A DNA stretch of 64,000 nucleotides from Zeus faber. Its lineage: Eukaryota; Chordata; Actinopteri; Zeiformes; Zeidae. The notes under the pieces are model-generated. The model worked only from the letters and a program-made list of their open reading frames with translations. It was not told the origin of the DNA and searched no databases. Below are positions 1 to 11,339 of the stretch, piece after piece; position 1 is the first letter of the stretch, and every line of letters begins with the position of its first letter. The DNA is taken from contig OY482852.1 in assembly GCA_960531495.1 (NCBI GenBank), positions 31,429,573-31,493,572 on the forward strand, given 5' to 3'. A program made the translations under genes and the position numbers.

Positions 1-1501
1 TATATAGATTAACTACACATAGAGTGAAATATTTCAAGCTTTTATTTCTTGAGATTTTGATGATTGTGGCTATAGATAATGAAAACCCAAAATTCAGTGT
101 CTCAGAAAATTCGAATGTTGTGAAAATGTACAATATTGGAAAGTGATGGTGTCACACCCTAATCAGCTAAATAACTTAAAACACCTGCAAAGGTTTCCTG
201 AGCCTTTAAATGGTCTCTCAGTCTGGGTCAGTAGGCTACACAATCATGGGGAAGACTGCTGACTTGACAGATGTCCAGAAGACAGTCATTAACACAGTAA
301 GCCACAAAAGGTCATTGCTAAAGAAGCTGGTTGTTCACAGAGTGCTATATCCAAGCATATTCATAGAAAGTTGAGTGGAAGGAAAAAGTGTGGTAGGAAA
401 AGGTGCACCAGCAAAAGGGATAACCGCAGCCTTGAGAGGATTGTCAAGCAAAATCCATTCAAGAATTTGGGGGAACTTCACGACGAGTGGACTGAGGCCG
501 GAGTCAGCGCATCAAGAGCCACTACGCACAGACGAATCCTAAGCATGGGCTACAAATGTCGCATTCCGCGTGTCAAGCCACTCCTGAACCAGAGACAAGC
601 CAGAAGCATCTTACCTGACCTGTGGAAAAAAACAACTTGTCTGTTGCTCTGTGGTCCAAAGTCCTCTTTTCGGATGAAAGTACATTTTGCATGTCATTTG
701 GAAATCAAGATCCCAGAGTCTGGAGGAAAAGTAGAGAGGCACAGAATCCACATTGCTTGAAGTCCAGTATAACCTTTCCACAGTCAGTGATGATTTGGGC
801 TGCCATGTCATCTGCTGGTGTTGGTCCACTGTGTTTTCTGAAGTCCACAGTCAACACAGCCACCTACCAGGAAATTTTAGAGCAATTCATGCTTCCTTCT
901 GCTGACAAGCTTTATGGAGATGCTGATTTCATTTTCCAGCAGGACTTGGCACCTGCCCACACTGCCAAAAGTACCAAAAGCTGGTTCAATGACCATGGTG
1001 TTACTGTGCTTGATTGGCCAGCAAACTCGCTTGATCTGAACCCCAGAGAGAATCTATGAGGTATCGTCAAGAGGAAGATGAGACGCCAGACCCAACAATG
1101 CAGATGACCCAAAGGCTGCAATCAAAGCAACCTGGGCTTCCATTATACCTGAGCAGTGCCACAGGCTGATCGCCTCCATGCCATGCCGCATTGATGCAGT
1201 AATTCATGCAAAAGGAGGCCCAACCAAGTATTAAGTGCATAGAAATGAACATACTTTTCAGAAGCCTGACATTTCTGTTTAAAATATCCTTTATTTATTG
1301 ATCTTATGTAATATTCAAATTTTCTGAGACACTGAATTTTGGGTTTTCATTATCTATAGCCACAATCATCAAAATTTCAATAAATAAAGGCTTGAAATAT
1401 TTTACTCTGTGTAATGAATCAACATAATATATGGGTTTCACTTTCTGAAATGAGTGACAATAAATATTTAACTTTCATGATTCTAATTTGAGATGTACCT
1501 G
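1..1501 (+). mobile_element. Tc1-like DNA transposon, nearly full length, left tip outside the window
   Basis: Long inverted repeats are visible: the stretch near 24-118 (…gaaatatttcaagc…) returns in reverse complement near 1316-1408. The right end runs on to a terminal acctg at 1497-1501 followed by the TA target at 1502-1503. The matching left tip must lie before base 1, so roughly 70 bases are missing from the window. Between the repeats lies a decayed Tc1-type transposase in the + direction. Family knowledge: fish Tc1 elements have a TA target, about 1.6 kb length and a DD34E transposase of about 340 residues, all consistent here. The exact subfamily name is not assigned. Confidence 0.93.
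247..1234 (+). pseudogene. Tc1-like transposase, frameshifted and dead
   Basis: The reading starts at atg 247 (MGKTADLTDVQKTVI), a typical Tc1 N terminus with a paired-like helix-turn-helix. It passes to another frame before 371 (GRKKCGRKRCTSKRD, then VSASRATTHRR, the second DNA-binding part) and changes frame again near 622. The catalytic part follows: VLFSDES holds the first Asp, FQQDLAPAHTA the second Asp, and NPRENL the Glu of the DD34E triad. A TGA at about 1057 follows directly after ENL, where the family has a Trp codon. The frame shifts again and ends near 1234 with PTKY. Intact relatives are about 340 residues. At least two frameshifts and one stop make this copy inactive, though internal motifs are well preserved. 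Confidence 0.92.
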
Positions 1502-1505
1502 TATA

Positions 1506-1817
1506 CAGGTACTCTCACTTAACGACCTACCTGTTTAGCGACCGTTCGGATTTACGAGCTTGATTTACTCTCTGACCAGTCTGTATTGTACATTGCGTAC
1601 AATACCATGGCGTACCCGCCATCTCAGCGTCAAGCATCTCGCGCATCATCGTTCTTAGTCTCAGTGTCGTTCCCGCCGTCTGTCAGTATTCACTACACTA
1701 GCATTTGCAATCGCCACGCCCCTTATCATGAAATAACACGGGCCCTCGCTTATCTACCAATTCGCCTAACGACCTGGTTGTAGGAACGGAACTCTGTCTT
1801 TAAGTGAGGAGTATATG
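1506..1817. mobile_element. Small TA-flanked MITE (Tc1/mariner/pogo-type ends)
   Basis: The left end caggtactctcactta and the reverse complement of the right end (catatactcctcactta) form short imperfect inverted repeats. Each is bordered by TA (1504-1505 and 1818-1819). The subterminal parts (cgaccgttcg on the left; ccgttcctac in the reverse-complemented right end) are also similar. At 312 bp it is too short to code for a transposase. Ends of this style, with 'cctc…acttacgacc', are typical of Tigger/pogo-like MITEs in fish, but the family call is an inference. Confidence 0.55.
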
Positions 1818-3238
1818 TAGCCAGCCGGCCCCCAGAGATGGCTCTTTTTCTCACTCCCCCCTTCCCCTCTCTATCTCTCTCTCGCCCATCTCTCCCCTCT
1901 ATCCTTCACTCTCTCCCTCCCTCTCTGGCTCTCCTCCAGAACAGAGCCCTGGTGCATGCTCTTAAAACGTTGTACCGGCACTCAACAAATATTAATCTTC
2001 TTATCACTGTTTTTTTTCTCCTCAGTCCAGCCATCCAGTCCACATTAATATTAACCATCACCGTTCTTGTACTGGACTCTTGTCTAGTACAACCCAGACA
2101 GCATGCAAAGCCAGTTTCTGTCAGTGAGGCTTAGTCACTGCTTTCAGCTCTCCCACTCCACTCCTCCTATCAGTGCCACCACTTCTGACACTCTCTTGGC
2201 CATAGAGTTTTGACCCTGACCCAGGCCTCACACTGTAGCTTAGCAGCTGTTATACAAGATTACTCACACATCAGAAATTAGCAACTGCAGCGAGTGAAAA
2301 CAGCTCTTGCCACTATTTACTTCATCCCACTAATGGCATTTGTAGGTTATGGAGGAACACATTCAACATGTGTTTTATTGGAGCAAATTGTTGCACACCA
2401 GCTCATCAGGAGCATAGATTCAGGTTCAAGACTGGCCTGAGAATGAGCTCATTCTCTGGTTTTAACTTTTATTTCTTTTTGAGATGACAGGTATTATTCA
2501 AATGTTATTATTCTATTCTTTACCGTGCAATTATTTTTTAATTTGTAAACTCTATTCTGGTGGAGTGGTGCTCAGAGCCGAAAAATAATATACGTTTAGA
2601 GTTTATATATAGACATTATATAATCCATAGAATACAGTGTGGAATCTTATATTATTATAATATAATATAATATAATATAATATTATAATAATTATTATAA
2701 TATATAATAATATTACAGTTATATAATAATAATAATAATCATTATTATTGTTATTGTTATTTTGTCGTATTTCTCATCAAATCCGGATGGTTGGAAAAGG
2801 TAACATTAAGTATTCCCTATAATTCAGTGTACTGATTTGTCTATTTTATATAGACATAAATTTTATTTAACATCACTTTCTCCAACCCTTCTCTTATGCT
2901 CTTTTTCCAGGTTCAATGTACAATGAATTTGAAGTTTCCAGTTTGTTATGAACTTTTGACCATCGCTAGTGAGACTACATGAGGCGGAACAGAATCCCTC
3001 TAACTCTAAATCCTCAGCCATATGATAATGCATGAAGACAGCTTGAGTGATAGGATTCTTTTTAGCATCAGGCCCTGCAGCACATAACTAGGGCTGTCAA
3101 ACACTGACAGTTGGTCTCTCGCTGACATTCTGGAAGAGTGGAAAGTTATCTCAGAATCATACACACATACACATGTATTGAGTTGAGCTCTCCCAGCCAG
3201 CTGGTCTGTGCAGCTGAGCTGACATTTGAGTAACATTT
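1818..3238. other. No gene seen; CT-rich and AT-rich stretches
   Basis: A pyrimidine-rich stretch lies at about 1845-1935. A run of TA, ATA and TAAT units of about 120 bp (2640-2760) could fold on itself. I see no coding exon or recognisable element in the rest. Confidence 0.5.
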
Positions 3239-3424
3239 GGGGATGGTGGCTCAGGAGGTAGAGCTGGTCATCTAGTAATCTAAAGGTTGCTGGTTTGATC
3301 CCAGGCTCCTCCTGCTAGCATGCTGTAGTGTCCTTGAGCAAGACACTTAATGATGGCTGCGTTCGTCAGTGTTTGAATAATTGTAAGTCGCTTTGGATAA
3401 AAGCGCCTGCTATATGTAATCTAA
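3239..3424 (+). mobile_element. tRNA-derived SINE with L2-type LINE tail
   Basis: The head resembles a tRNA gene: an A-box-like tggctcaggaggtagagc near 3245 and a B-box-like ggttgctggtttgatcc near 3286. The 3' end contains gctttggataaaagc near 3390. This is a small stem with a GGATAA loop, the kind of tail hairpin known from eel UnaL2 and UnaSINE, which L2-clade LINE enzymes recognise. The SINE therefore probably moved with the help of an L2-clade LINE. A reverse-orientation relative sits at 61075-61276. Confidence 0.8.
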
Positions 3425-4461
3425 GGCCACAGCAGAAGGATGTGTTTTTTTTGGGCATACCAGCAGTGGGGTCCTCATATGCCACCTATCAAGAATGAAG
3501 GATGCACATCACTGGCCAATCCTAGCTATTATGGTCAAATTTACAGCAAATGACTTATCAATACCTACTCGCAATGAGCTCTCAGTTCTAGAATGAACAT
3601 TCTGGGGAATCTTAAGGAAGGGCCCTGCACCAGGAATTGGAACCAGGAATTGGAGGCCAACATTGCATTCTTGTTGTTAAGGGTAAACTTAAATTAAATT
3701 TGGAGCAAAATTTTACTGTCACAAATGTTGGTTTGACCAGTACCTGCAGCTGAGCCTGCTTATAAATTATTTTTTTCACAAAAAGCCAAATGGCAAAAGT
3801 TAACATAGTTGCATCACTTGCTTTATTTTTTTTTTCCTAGTTTCACAAAAACAGCTACAAAAACTCAATCCAAGAACCAATATTCAAAGGAGCCTATTTT
3901 TATTACACTGCAACATATGGCCAAAACAAAAATCATATTTTCCTATATATTAGTGTCAATTAAATTTTGTATAATTTTATAATTCATAAAATAAATAAAT
4001 AAATAAATAAACAAATCGATAATAACCAAGGAAATACCATTAACAACAGTATCACATCATGTAGCCCCGAATTTGTGCTAGTATATACGCATCTAAAATT
4101 AGGTGCACTGCTCAGCCCTGCACTAAGTGGGAGGTTGATTGGTAGGAATAAAAAGGGATGTCATGACAAAGAAAGCCAGTCACACAGTAAACATCATTGT
4201 TGCCAATACAGGGGTTGAGTACCAGGATTGGAATATTTATGATAAGTTTATAGGCAAGCGACCAAGCTGATTGGTCTGTGGTAAAATGCTTTCATGACTC
4301 ATAGGTAAACAAAATAGAATCTGACCAATCACAGTCTATCAATCTTGAACAGCAGGGTTGCATAGCAGGGTTGACCACCATATTGCCCACCACATCTCAA
4401 CTGAGGTGGGCAATGGGTGCATTCAATTCTAGCAGTTTTACAATTAATGTGTTTTCTTTCA
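3425..4461. other. No gene seen
   Basis: The sequence is AT-rich and apparently single copy within the window. A short (AAAT)n run lies at about 3985-4012. No splice-bounded coding frame stands out. Confidence 0.45.
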
Positions 4462-4655
<194 letters not shown>

Positions 4656-4740
4656 TGTTCTATTAATATATGTGTAATTACATAGTCATACAGCGATTGT
4701 GAAGGATTGGAGCTCGATTTAAAGACAGGCAAGTGATTTA

Positions 4741-5090
4741 TTACCAAAACATATTTGTAACAGAACTGACTGAGTGATTGTCCGGAGTGATGGGTGGTTG
4801 CAATTTATAGTCAACCTCCATGTCATCCTGTATAAATGTCTTGTTCTGCAGCTTATTGCTGAGGTCATCCACACAGTGAAACAACGATCTATTTTTTTTT
4901 TTTTTACTGAAATGTGAGCCTTGCATAACAGAGTAGCCTACACCAGACTGCAGTCCATCAATGGATTGGTTTTCTACTTTTGAGTCTCTAATGAAGTATT
5001 TAACCTGGTAAACCTGGGGAATATTGAATTCTGTGATGGTGTGATCGATCATGTTAAAATATCTGGACACCAGAGGATGGATGGATCACC
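4741..5090 (-). pseudogene. Unidentified minus-strand reading frame, possible terminal exon or pseudogene
   Basis: Read on the minus strand, the frame runs from about 5090 to a TAA at 4741 and has protein-like composition. Examples are HTITEFNIPQVYQVKYFIRD, then GLQSGVGYSVMQGSHF, and near the end DDMEVDYKLQPPI followed by SVSSVTNMFW. A run of 14 A (KKKK) in the middle could mask a frameshift. An upstream TGA in the same frame and an AG just before the NMID segment would fit a spliced terminal exon or a retro-copy. I do not recognise the protein. There is no complexity bias or transposon similarity to explain it away, so it is the best host-gene candidate in the window, but weak. Confidence 0.3.
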
Positions 5091-5248
5091 TCACTCCATT
5101 TGCAAAATTACATGTGAGCTTCTTGAGTTGAAGATGATAATACCTAACCACACAAGAGAAGCATAAAGTTGATACTGTAGGAAAGATAGTAAAATAAAAT
5201 CAAAATACATTTTCCCTTTTATTAGTGACAATTATATTTTGTATAATT

Positions 5249-5251
<3 letters not shown>

Positions 5252-5338
<87 letters not shown>
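5252..5338. repeat. (TA)n microsatellite
   Basis: About 87 bp of pure TA, 45 bp before the left end of the hAT element. Confidence 0.97.
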
Positions 5339-5342
<4 letters not shown>

Positions 5343-5382
5343 GAAGAAACAACCTCATCATAGCTCGAGGCTCCTCGTATAC

Positions 5383-6534
5383 CAAGGGTCGGCAACCTTC
5401 AGCATTAAAAGAGCCATTTGGGCGTGATTCCCACCAAATAAAACCCACCTGGAGCCGCAAAAACTATTTGACCGCTATAATGAAGATTACACCGGATATA
5501 CAGTATAGTTTTATTACACTTATGCTATGTACTGTATATAAGAACTGTAGTTCGTTGCATTTATGGAATAAAAGAACTACAAACTGATAAAGACACACAC
5601 TCAATTCTTTTGAACTCTAAAAGAAAGAATACTGGCACGTATAATTTTTCTTTGAAATAAAATACAAAATGCAGGTCCTTCACTTATTTGTAGATTTGAA
5701 AAAAATAAATATTCACTTTAATTATAAGGGGCAAAACAAAGTTTATGTTTTATCACCACATAAGTCTATTTCAGTGTGCCGTCATCCGTGACTATTTCCT
5801 CAGTTGCGTGCCACAGTCAACCGTCGACCTGTATATGAAACACAACTACATCAGTTCAGGGTCCGATATAAATATCTATATTTGCAAAATTAATAGCTTG
5901 TTTCTCTCACCTGCTTAATGCGATTTCTGCCCCTGAACTTCACTGCAGAGCTTCTCCATTTCCTGTCTGTATGATGTAACTTTGAGTTTCACACATGACT
6001 GTTAGCTGTCATCAGTGAGTCTTGACCGATTTTTGCTTTTTATGAAGTTGATGGTGGAAAACACTTCCTCGCACAAGTATGTGGATCCAAAGATGGACAG
6101 GACCCCAAATGCGTACTTGTTCATGTTCAAATAGGTGTCGGGAATGGCATTCCATGTCTCGATTACACTCCGCATTCCTATTTTCCTCAGAAACCTTTCT
6201 TTTTTTTGGATGTATCCATGGTTAGCTTACCGGGGTTCGAGAGCTCAAAATAAGTCACCAGCCTGTCGGCAACAGGTGACGCATACAAGGTGCGATGCAT
6301 ATTTTGATCGACAAAATATTAAAACACGTTTTATTTCAATGTTACAAGATCACCAAAATCGACCGAATCATAACTATTACATTTTAACTAAATAGAATAA
6401 CATTTATTTAAATTAAATAGCCATTATTTATTCATTATTATTAGTTTATACTATTTTCTCAAAGCCACAGGGAGCCACGGCAGAGGGATGAAAGAGCCAC
6501 ATGCGGCTCTGGAGCCGCAGGTTGCCAACCCCTG
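5383..6534 (-). mobile_element. hAT transposon, internally deleted, copy A
   Basis: The ends are caagggtcggcaacc at 5383 and ggttgccaacccctg (to 6534), an imperfect inverted repeat of the hAT type. They are flanked by tcgtatac (5375-5382) and tcctatac (6535-6542), an 8-bp target duplication with one mismatch. The interior is nearly the same as copy B (39468-40639) read in the opposite direction. At 1,152 bp it is less than half an autonomous hAT element. The coding remnant joins a short N terminus directly to the C-terminal dimerisation region, so most of the catalytic domain is gone. Confidence 0.92.
6005..6219 (-). pseudogene. hAT transposase remnant (N-terminal tag plus hATC end)
   Basis: On the minus strand the start codon at 6217-6219 gives MDTSKKKKGF, then a stop. 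About 90 bases on, another frame reads NKYAFGVLSIFGSTYLCEEV and FSTINFIKSKNRSRLTDDS. This matches the conserved C-terminal hAT dimerisation pattern (FGSTYLCE…FS…K…RSRLTD). The zinc finger and RNase H-like catalytic core are missing, so it cannot encode an active transposase. It can only have moved by help from a full-length relative. Confidence 0.85.
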
Positions 6535-6778
6535 TCCTATACAGATCATTCTTGATACACTGCATCTTACATAATCCATTCCATCAAAGAACACATTCAT
6601 CACAGACAGCATTCACACACCACTTTTTAAAGTGTGGATAAAGAATACATGAAATACTGTACATAAGAAAAACTACAGCACGTTGGAGAAAAATCCTCTA
6701 AGCATCTCAGGCTGCCCTTCCGTCCATTCCAGATATCCACAGAATTACTGTGTACTGCAAAAGATGACATCTTGAAAA
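6535..6778. other. Short unique spacer
   Basis: No coding or repeat signal seen between the hAT end and the LINE tail. Confidence 0.4.
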
Positions 6779-7533
6779 TTCTTCTTCTTCTTTCGGCTGC
6801 TCCTGTTGGGGTCGCGACAGCGGATCATCTGCCTCCAATACCTTCTGTTCTGCGCATCTTCCTCCCTTACACCAGCCGCCTGCATGTCCTCCCTCACCAC
6901 ATCCATAAACCTTCTCTTTGGCCTTCATCTTTTCCTCTTGCCTTGGCAGCTCCATCCTCAGCATCCTTCTCCCAATGTAACTCTCATCTCTCCTACACGT
7001 CTCGCGTCCCACTTTTTCACCAAACTGTCCAACCTGAGCTGTCCCTCCAATGTACTCATTCTTAATCCTGTCCATCCTCGTCACTCCCAATGAAAATCTC
7101 AACATCCTCAACTCTGCCACCTCCAGTTCAGCCACCTGGCTTTTTGTAAGTGCCACCGCCTCTAAACCATACAACATAGCTGGTCTCACTACCATCCTGT
7201 ACACCTTCCCCTTCACTCTTGCTGGAACCCTTCTGCTAAGATCACTCCGGACACTCTTCTCCACCAACTCCACCCTGCCTGTACTCTCTTCTTCACCTCT
7301 CTTCTGCACTCTCCGCTGCTTTGGATGGTCGACCCCAAGTACTTGAACTCATCCGCCTTCTCCACCTCCACTCCTAGCATTCTCAGCTTTTTCGCTGCCC
7401 TCCCTTCCATTCAGGCACATGTATTCTGTCTCACTCCTGCTGACTTTCATTCCTCTTCTCTCTAATGCATGCCTACTTCTCCAGGCTCTCCTCAACCTGC
7501 CTCTCGTTAAAGATCACAATGTCATGAACCCTC
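6779..7533 (-). mobile_element. RTE-like LINE, 5'-truncated 3' end
   Basis: Minus-strand translation gives the C terminus of a fish LINE reverse-transcriptase protein: DEFKYLGSTIQSSGECRREV (frame at about 7400-7213), then RVPARVKGKVYRMVVRPAML and YGLEAVALTKSQVAELEVAE (frame at 7309-6707). The switch of frame near 7215-7300 shows a frameshift. The 3' end stops almost directly after the coding end in a (GAA)n tail at 6779. A very short 3' UTR ending in a simple repeat is typical of the RTE clade. The protein type is clear. The RTE name is my best judgement. A plus-strand relative lies at 12685-13128. Confidence 0.85.
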
Positions 7534-7559
7534 ACTGAGATCAGTATTCTTTGATCTAC

Positions 7560-8900
7560 TCATTGAAGTTATTCTAGTTTTAACCTTGTCAGTAACTCTC
7601 CTGTCGTTTCAGATCCAGCCACTCCTCTCTTGGTACAACACCACCGAGGTTCCCAACTCTTCTCCTCACCGGCATCTCATTTGCTCATCAGGCACTCAGT
7701 ACCTATACTGGCCTAGTTAATCGGTTCTGTGCCAGATTGTCTTTGCATAGGCTGAGCTTTCCAGTGTGCCGTCCAGTGATCTCGCTAATACCTTGTTGAT
7801 TCTCCGTTTTTTTGATCCTCTGCCTCTCTTACAGATTCTGATTCTCTGCCTGCTCCTTGCCTGACAATTTGCCCTTGCTGACAGATTTCCTGGCTTTCAT
7901 GACCCTGGTCTGTTTATTCTAATAAACCCCTGCTTTGTGAACCTTAACTTGCTCTCCTGCGTTGTGCTCTTGGGTTTACCTCTGTCAGGGATCCTAACAG
8001 CACAATCTGGCCAGAAATGGACCCAGCCGACACATTCACTCAGATGGCAAATCGACGTCCAGGCGGGGGCCCTGCGTCAGCACGAGCTACAACTCACCAC
8101 TGTGGAGGAGGCTGTTCGGGAATCCTCTTCCTGTCATGATCACCTGGAGGCGACCGGATCGTGGCCTCCTTACCCTGGTACAGGGAGATCTAAGAGTGAT
8201 TGACTACTCTATTGCATTTCGGACCCTCGCAAGAGAGAGAGAGAGTGGAATTCCGCCTCGCTGACCGACGCCTTCCACAACAGGCTCTCTGACGTTAAGG
8301 ACGAGCTAGTGGCTTGTGATCCCCCGATGAGTTGCTACCGCCATCCGCATCGAAGGACGTCTCCAGGTGTGTAAGCGAGAGAGAGCCCCCCACCCCGAGC
8401 ACCCCTAGTGACGCCCATGCAGCTCAGCGCCATCGGAGGGAGAACTGTTGTCTGTACTGTGGCCAAGGTGGACACTACGTGTCAAGCTGCCTGGTAAAAG
8501 GAGGGGCTCACGAGTCAGACAGAGGGTGCTGGTGAGCCGTGCTATCAGTACTCCCCAAGAGACCCTCTCGCCCGCTACTGCAAGCCCAGCTGGGGTTAAC
8601 CAGGTCGTTTCACATGGTGGCAGTCCTGATTGACTCTGGAGTGGACGCAAGTGGATTTTCTGGACTCCCACAACAAGGCATTCCACAGGAGCCATTATCA
8701 GAACCCATTGACCCCAGAGCACTCGATGGTCACCTGCTCTCCTTCGTCACGCATCGGACCGTCCCGGTACACCTTGGCATATCAGGTAACCATCATGAGA
8801 CTCTTTCCTTCCACCTCATGCATCCCCCCCACACCCGGTGATCCAGGGTTTTCCCTGGTTAGAGACACATAATCCACAGATCAACTGGGGAACGGGGTGC
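7560..8900 (+). mobile_element. Ty3/Gypsy (Sushi-like) LTR retrotransposon fossil, partial
   Basis: The order is that of a Gypsy 5' half: an LTR-like stretch up to about 8000, a primer-binding-site-like segment, then a gag region starting near 8017 (DPADTFTQMA). Next come a zinc knuckle (CLYCGQGGHYVSSC, near 8445) and a protease-like region (VLIDSG, near 8624). Reverse transcriptase, integrase and the 3' LTR are not present. It is a broken fossil with several breaks and appears old. The left boundary is uncertain because it abuts the LINE tail. Confidence 0.8.
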
Positions 8901-9572
8901 ATTTTACAATGGAGTTCATACTGTGACTCTACTGTGACTCTGTATGCCTCAGATTGGCTCTGCCCTCTGTCTGTAGTTCAGTTTCTCCTGCAGAATTTCC
9001 TGATGTAGGGTTTATCATTAAAAGTTACGTGGGGATCAGTGGTGGGGTCCAGGCCTTGTTGCCCTATATCGACTGCTAAAATCACCAGCTGCACTTTGCA
9101 TTGGTCCATCCAATGCAGGCAAAGCCATGTGAATGTTTTTTTTTTTTTTTAATCTATTAGAATCACTGCATTTCTTTTTTATCGTCATCATGTGTCACAT
9201 AACTATGATGTGGCCAAGTGCCTTGTGGAAAATCAGGATGCTTTCAGAGAGCAGTGCTGCAACAGTGGATATCTACACAGAAGCATCAGGGTCGTTGATG
9301 ATTCTGAGGAAGCAATCTCTTTGAAATACGAAGACTCCTCCTCAAAGTTCTTGGTGCCTTGAAGCCTGCAAATGCTATTCTACAGGCTCATTCTGTTGAC
9401 CTGGGCTGTGCAGGCGAAGTAGTCAATGCATCTCTGCAGGCTCTGAGGGAATGAGAGATGATGGCTCATTGATTAATTTTTAGCTGCTCCAGCAGCTAAA
9501 AGAAAGAGGACAATGAGCTCACAGTCTAAAGGCTGTATTTTTCCATCCACTCTAGGCCACACCGAAACCTCT
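8901..9572. other. No recognised feature
   Basis: Contains a poly-T run near 9135-9150 and moderately complex sequence at 9180-9470 with short open frames. I cannot assign it to a gene or element. Confidence 0.4.
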
Positions 9573-11075
9573 AAGGCTGCTTTCACAAATGCACTTCAGA
9601 CAATGTCTGGACCTGATTATCCGGACATTGTCTGGAGTTGCCCTTTCACACATGTAACACACAACCGGAGACTGTCCGTGTCAGCTGGTTTACACTACCT
9701 GGAAATAATCTGTTGGTTTAGGCGAGGGGCGGAGCCTGGGTAGAGCATGCAGGAGGCAGGAGGTGACGCAATGACGCTGCAGGGTTCTAGCACACCCAAG
9801 ATGGCGGATGAGGCTACCGACTTATCAGTAGTTGGGATTTTTGTTGCATTATTACTCCATTTATTTGGACATATCTGCAATATAATCGGTGAGGATCCTC
9901 AAGTCCTTCTACTCTGGAGCAGTGGAGAGCATCCTGACAGGCAACATCACTGCCTGGTTTGGGAACTGTACTGCCCAGGACAGGCGGGCCCTGCAGAGGG
10001 TGGTGCGTTCAGCTGAACGTACCACTGGAACTACCCTCCCCCCCTTGCAGGAGTTATACACCAGGAGGTGTAGTAGCAGAGCCCGTAGGATCATGAAGGA
10101 TCCTCATCACCCCAACAACGGACTGTTTCAGCTGCTGCGGTCAGGCAAGCGCCTCCGCAGTCACGCAGCGAGAACAGAGAGACTGAGACGGAGTTTCTTC
10201 CCTCAAGCCATCAGAACTGTCAATGCTGACCTCACCAGGGCTCCTAACTGAGCCATGCACTAGGCTCCACTACCTACTGTACTGTATGTAGCATACTGTA
10301 CCGCATACTGTATCACTGTTCAGGGTTGTTCGTGATGCCGTATTGCTGCGCCGTACTGTTGTATACTGTGCTGTATTATCCCAAACACTACCTCACACTA
10401 TTCACATTCACATGCCACTTTAATTCACATGCCACTTTTAATGCACATATCTGTATATACATAGCCATATTCCTTTAACCTATTCCATTTTATTTCAATT
10501 TATTTTTTATTGTATTTTATTCTATATATTTTTTATCTTATTCTATAAGTATTCCACTTACTGTATTACGTTTTAGGAGTCAGTTAGTCGGTCTATTAGA
10601 AAGTAATTTTCTACTTTTTATTTTATTTTATTTTAGTACTTTTTCCTAGGACTTCTTGTGTGCTATCACCGGGTGCGTTGCATTACATTTCACTGCATAT
10701 ATGTATGGAAGTATGTATATGTATGTGACAAATAAAAATCTTGAATCTTGAATCTTGAATCTATAAAGCAGAAAGGAGTACGCAGCAGCTACACTCTGTG
10801 CACGAAGAACCGCACAAAGGTAAATAACTGGTGCATGATAGTGATGTCATCAACACGCAACACGCCCACTCGCTCACTGTGAATGCTGGGGACAATTACA
10901 TGCTCACACATACCGCTCAATCAGACATTATACAGACTATGTACTACGGTGCAGGCTAGGTAAAGCCCGGACAATGTCGGTCCCAATGATTCGGGCATTT
11001 GCGTTCACACACACAGCTCATCCTGGTAATGTCCGGATAATTTCAGGCTTACAGTGCATGTGTGAAAGCAGCTTC
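9573..11075. mobile_element. TIR DNA transposon (non-autonomous), split by a LINE
   Basis: The left end (aaggctgctttcacaaatgc at 9573) matches the reverse complement of the right end (gaagctgctttcacacatgc). Similarity continues for about 55 bp and includes attatccggacatt on both sides. Flanks aaacctct and agacttct could be a worn 8-bp target duplication (6 of 8), which would suggest hAT, but this is uncertain. Removing the 0.87-kb LINE insertion leaves about 0.63 kb. A short frame at the left (MADEATDLSVVGIFVALLLH) is not recognised. Confidence 0.75.
9889..10762 (+). mobile_element. Rex/L2-like LINE, 5'-truncated, copy 1
   Basis: The open frame 9889-10251 gives the last ~120 residues of a LINE reverse-transcriptase protein: SGAVESILTGNITAWFGNCT, ELYTRRCSSRARRIMKDPHH, TERLRRSFFPQAIRTVNAD. 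A ~500-bp AT-rich 3' UTR follows, ending aataaaaatcttgaat with a (CTTGAAT)n tail at about 10741-10762. This end is shared with copies at 14160, 31903 (minus) and 61960. The clade (Rex1/L2/CR1-like) is judged from the protein style. It lies inside the TIR transposon 9573-11075. Confidence 0.85.
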
Positions 11076-11339
11076 AGACTTCTAGCCAGGTTCTGAAAAG
11101 AGTAAAACACTATGTAAGGGTGTTTTACTTCATTTTGAATTTGAATTCTTACTGTGCCTTAAGCTGTCTCCAGACAGCTCCACTGAATAAAGCTGAAAGC
11201 CCCTTTAAACCAACCAAGTCTCAACTTGGCCCTGACAGGCTGTGATTGGGCCACTCGGACACCCATCATATGGCCAGCAACCCAGTATATATATATACTG
11301 AGTCACTGCCTGTCATACATCCTCTTTGCTTATTCAGCT
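11076..11339. other. Spacer with a TA hairpin
   Basis: cagtatatatatatactg near 11283 is a perfect small palindrome. Otherwise no feature is seen. Confidence 0.4.

Noticed and set aside
3239-3320. tRNA gene
   Set aside because: A and B boxes are those of a SINE head. No full cloverleaf, and the SINE body and tail follow. The same applies to 51027, 53738, 33641, 36900, 55155, 55675 and 61075.
6135-6395. 86-codon plus-strand frame
   Set aside because: Shadow of the minus-strand hAT element. The same peptide recurs in reverse in copy B.
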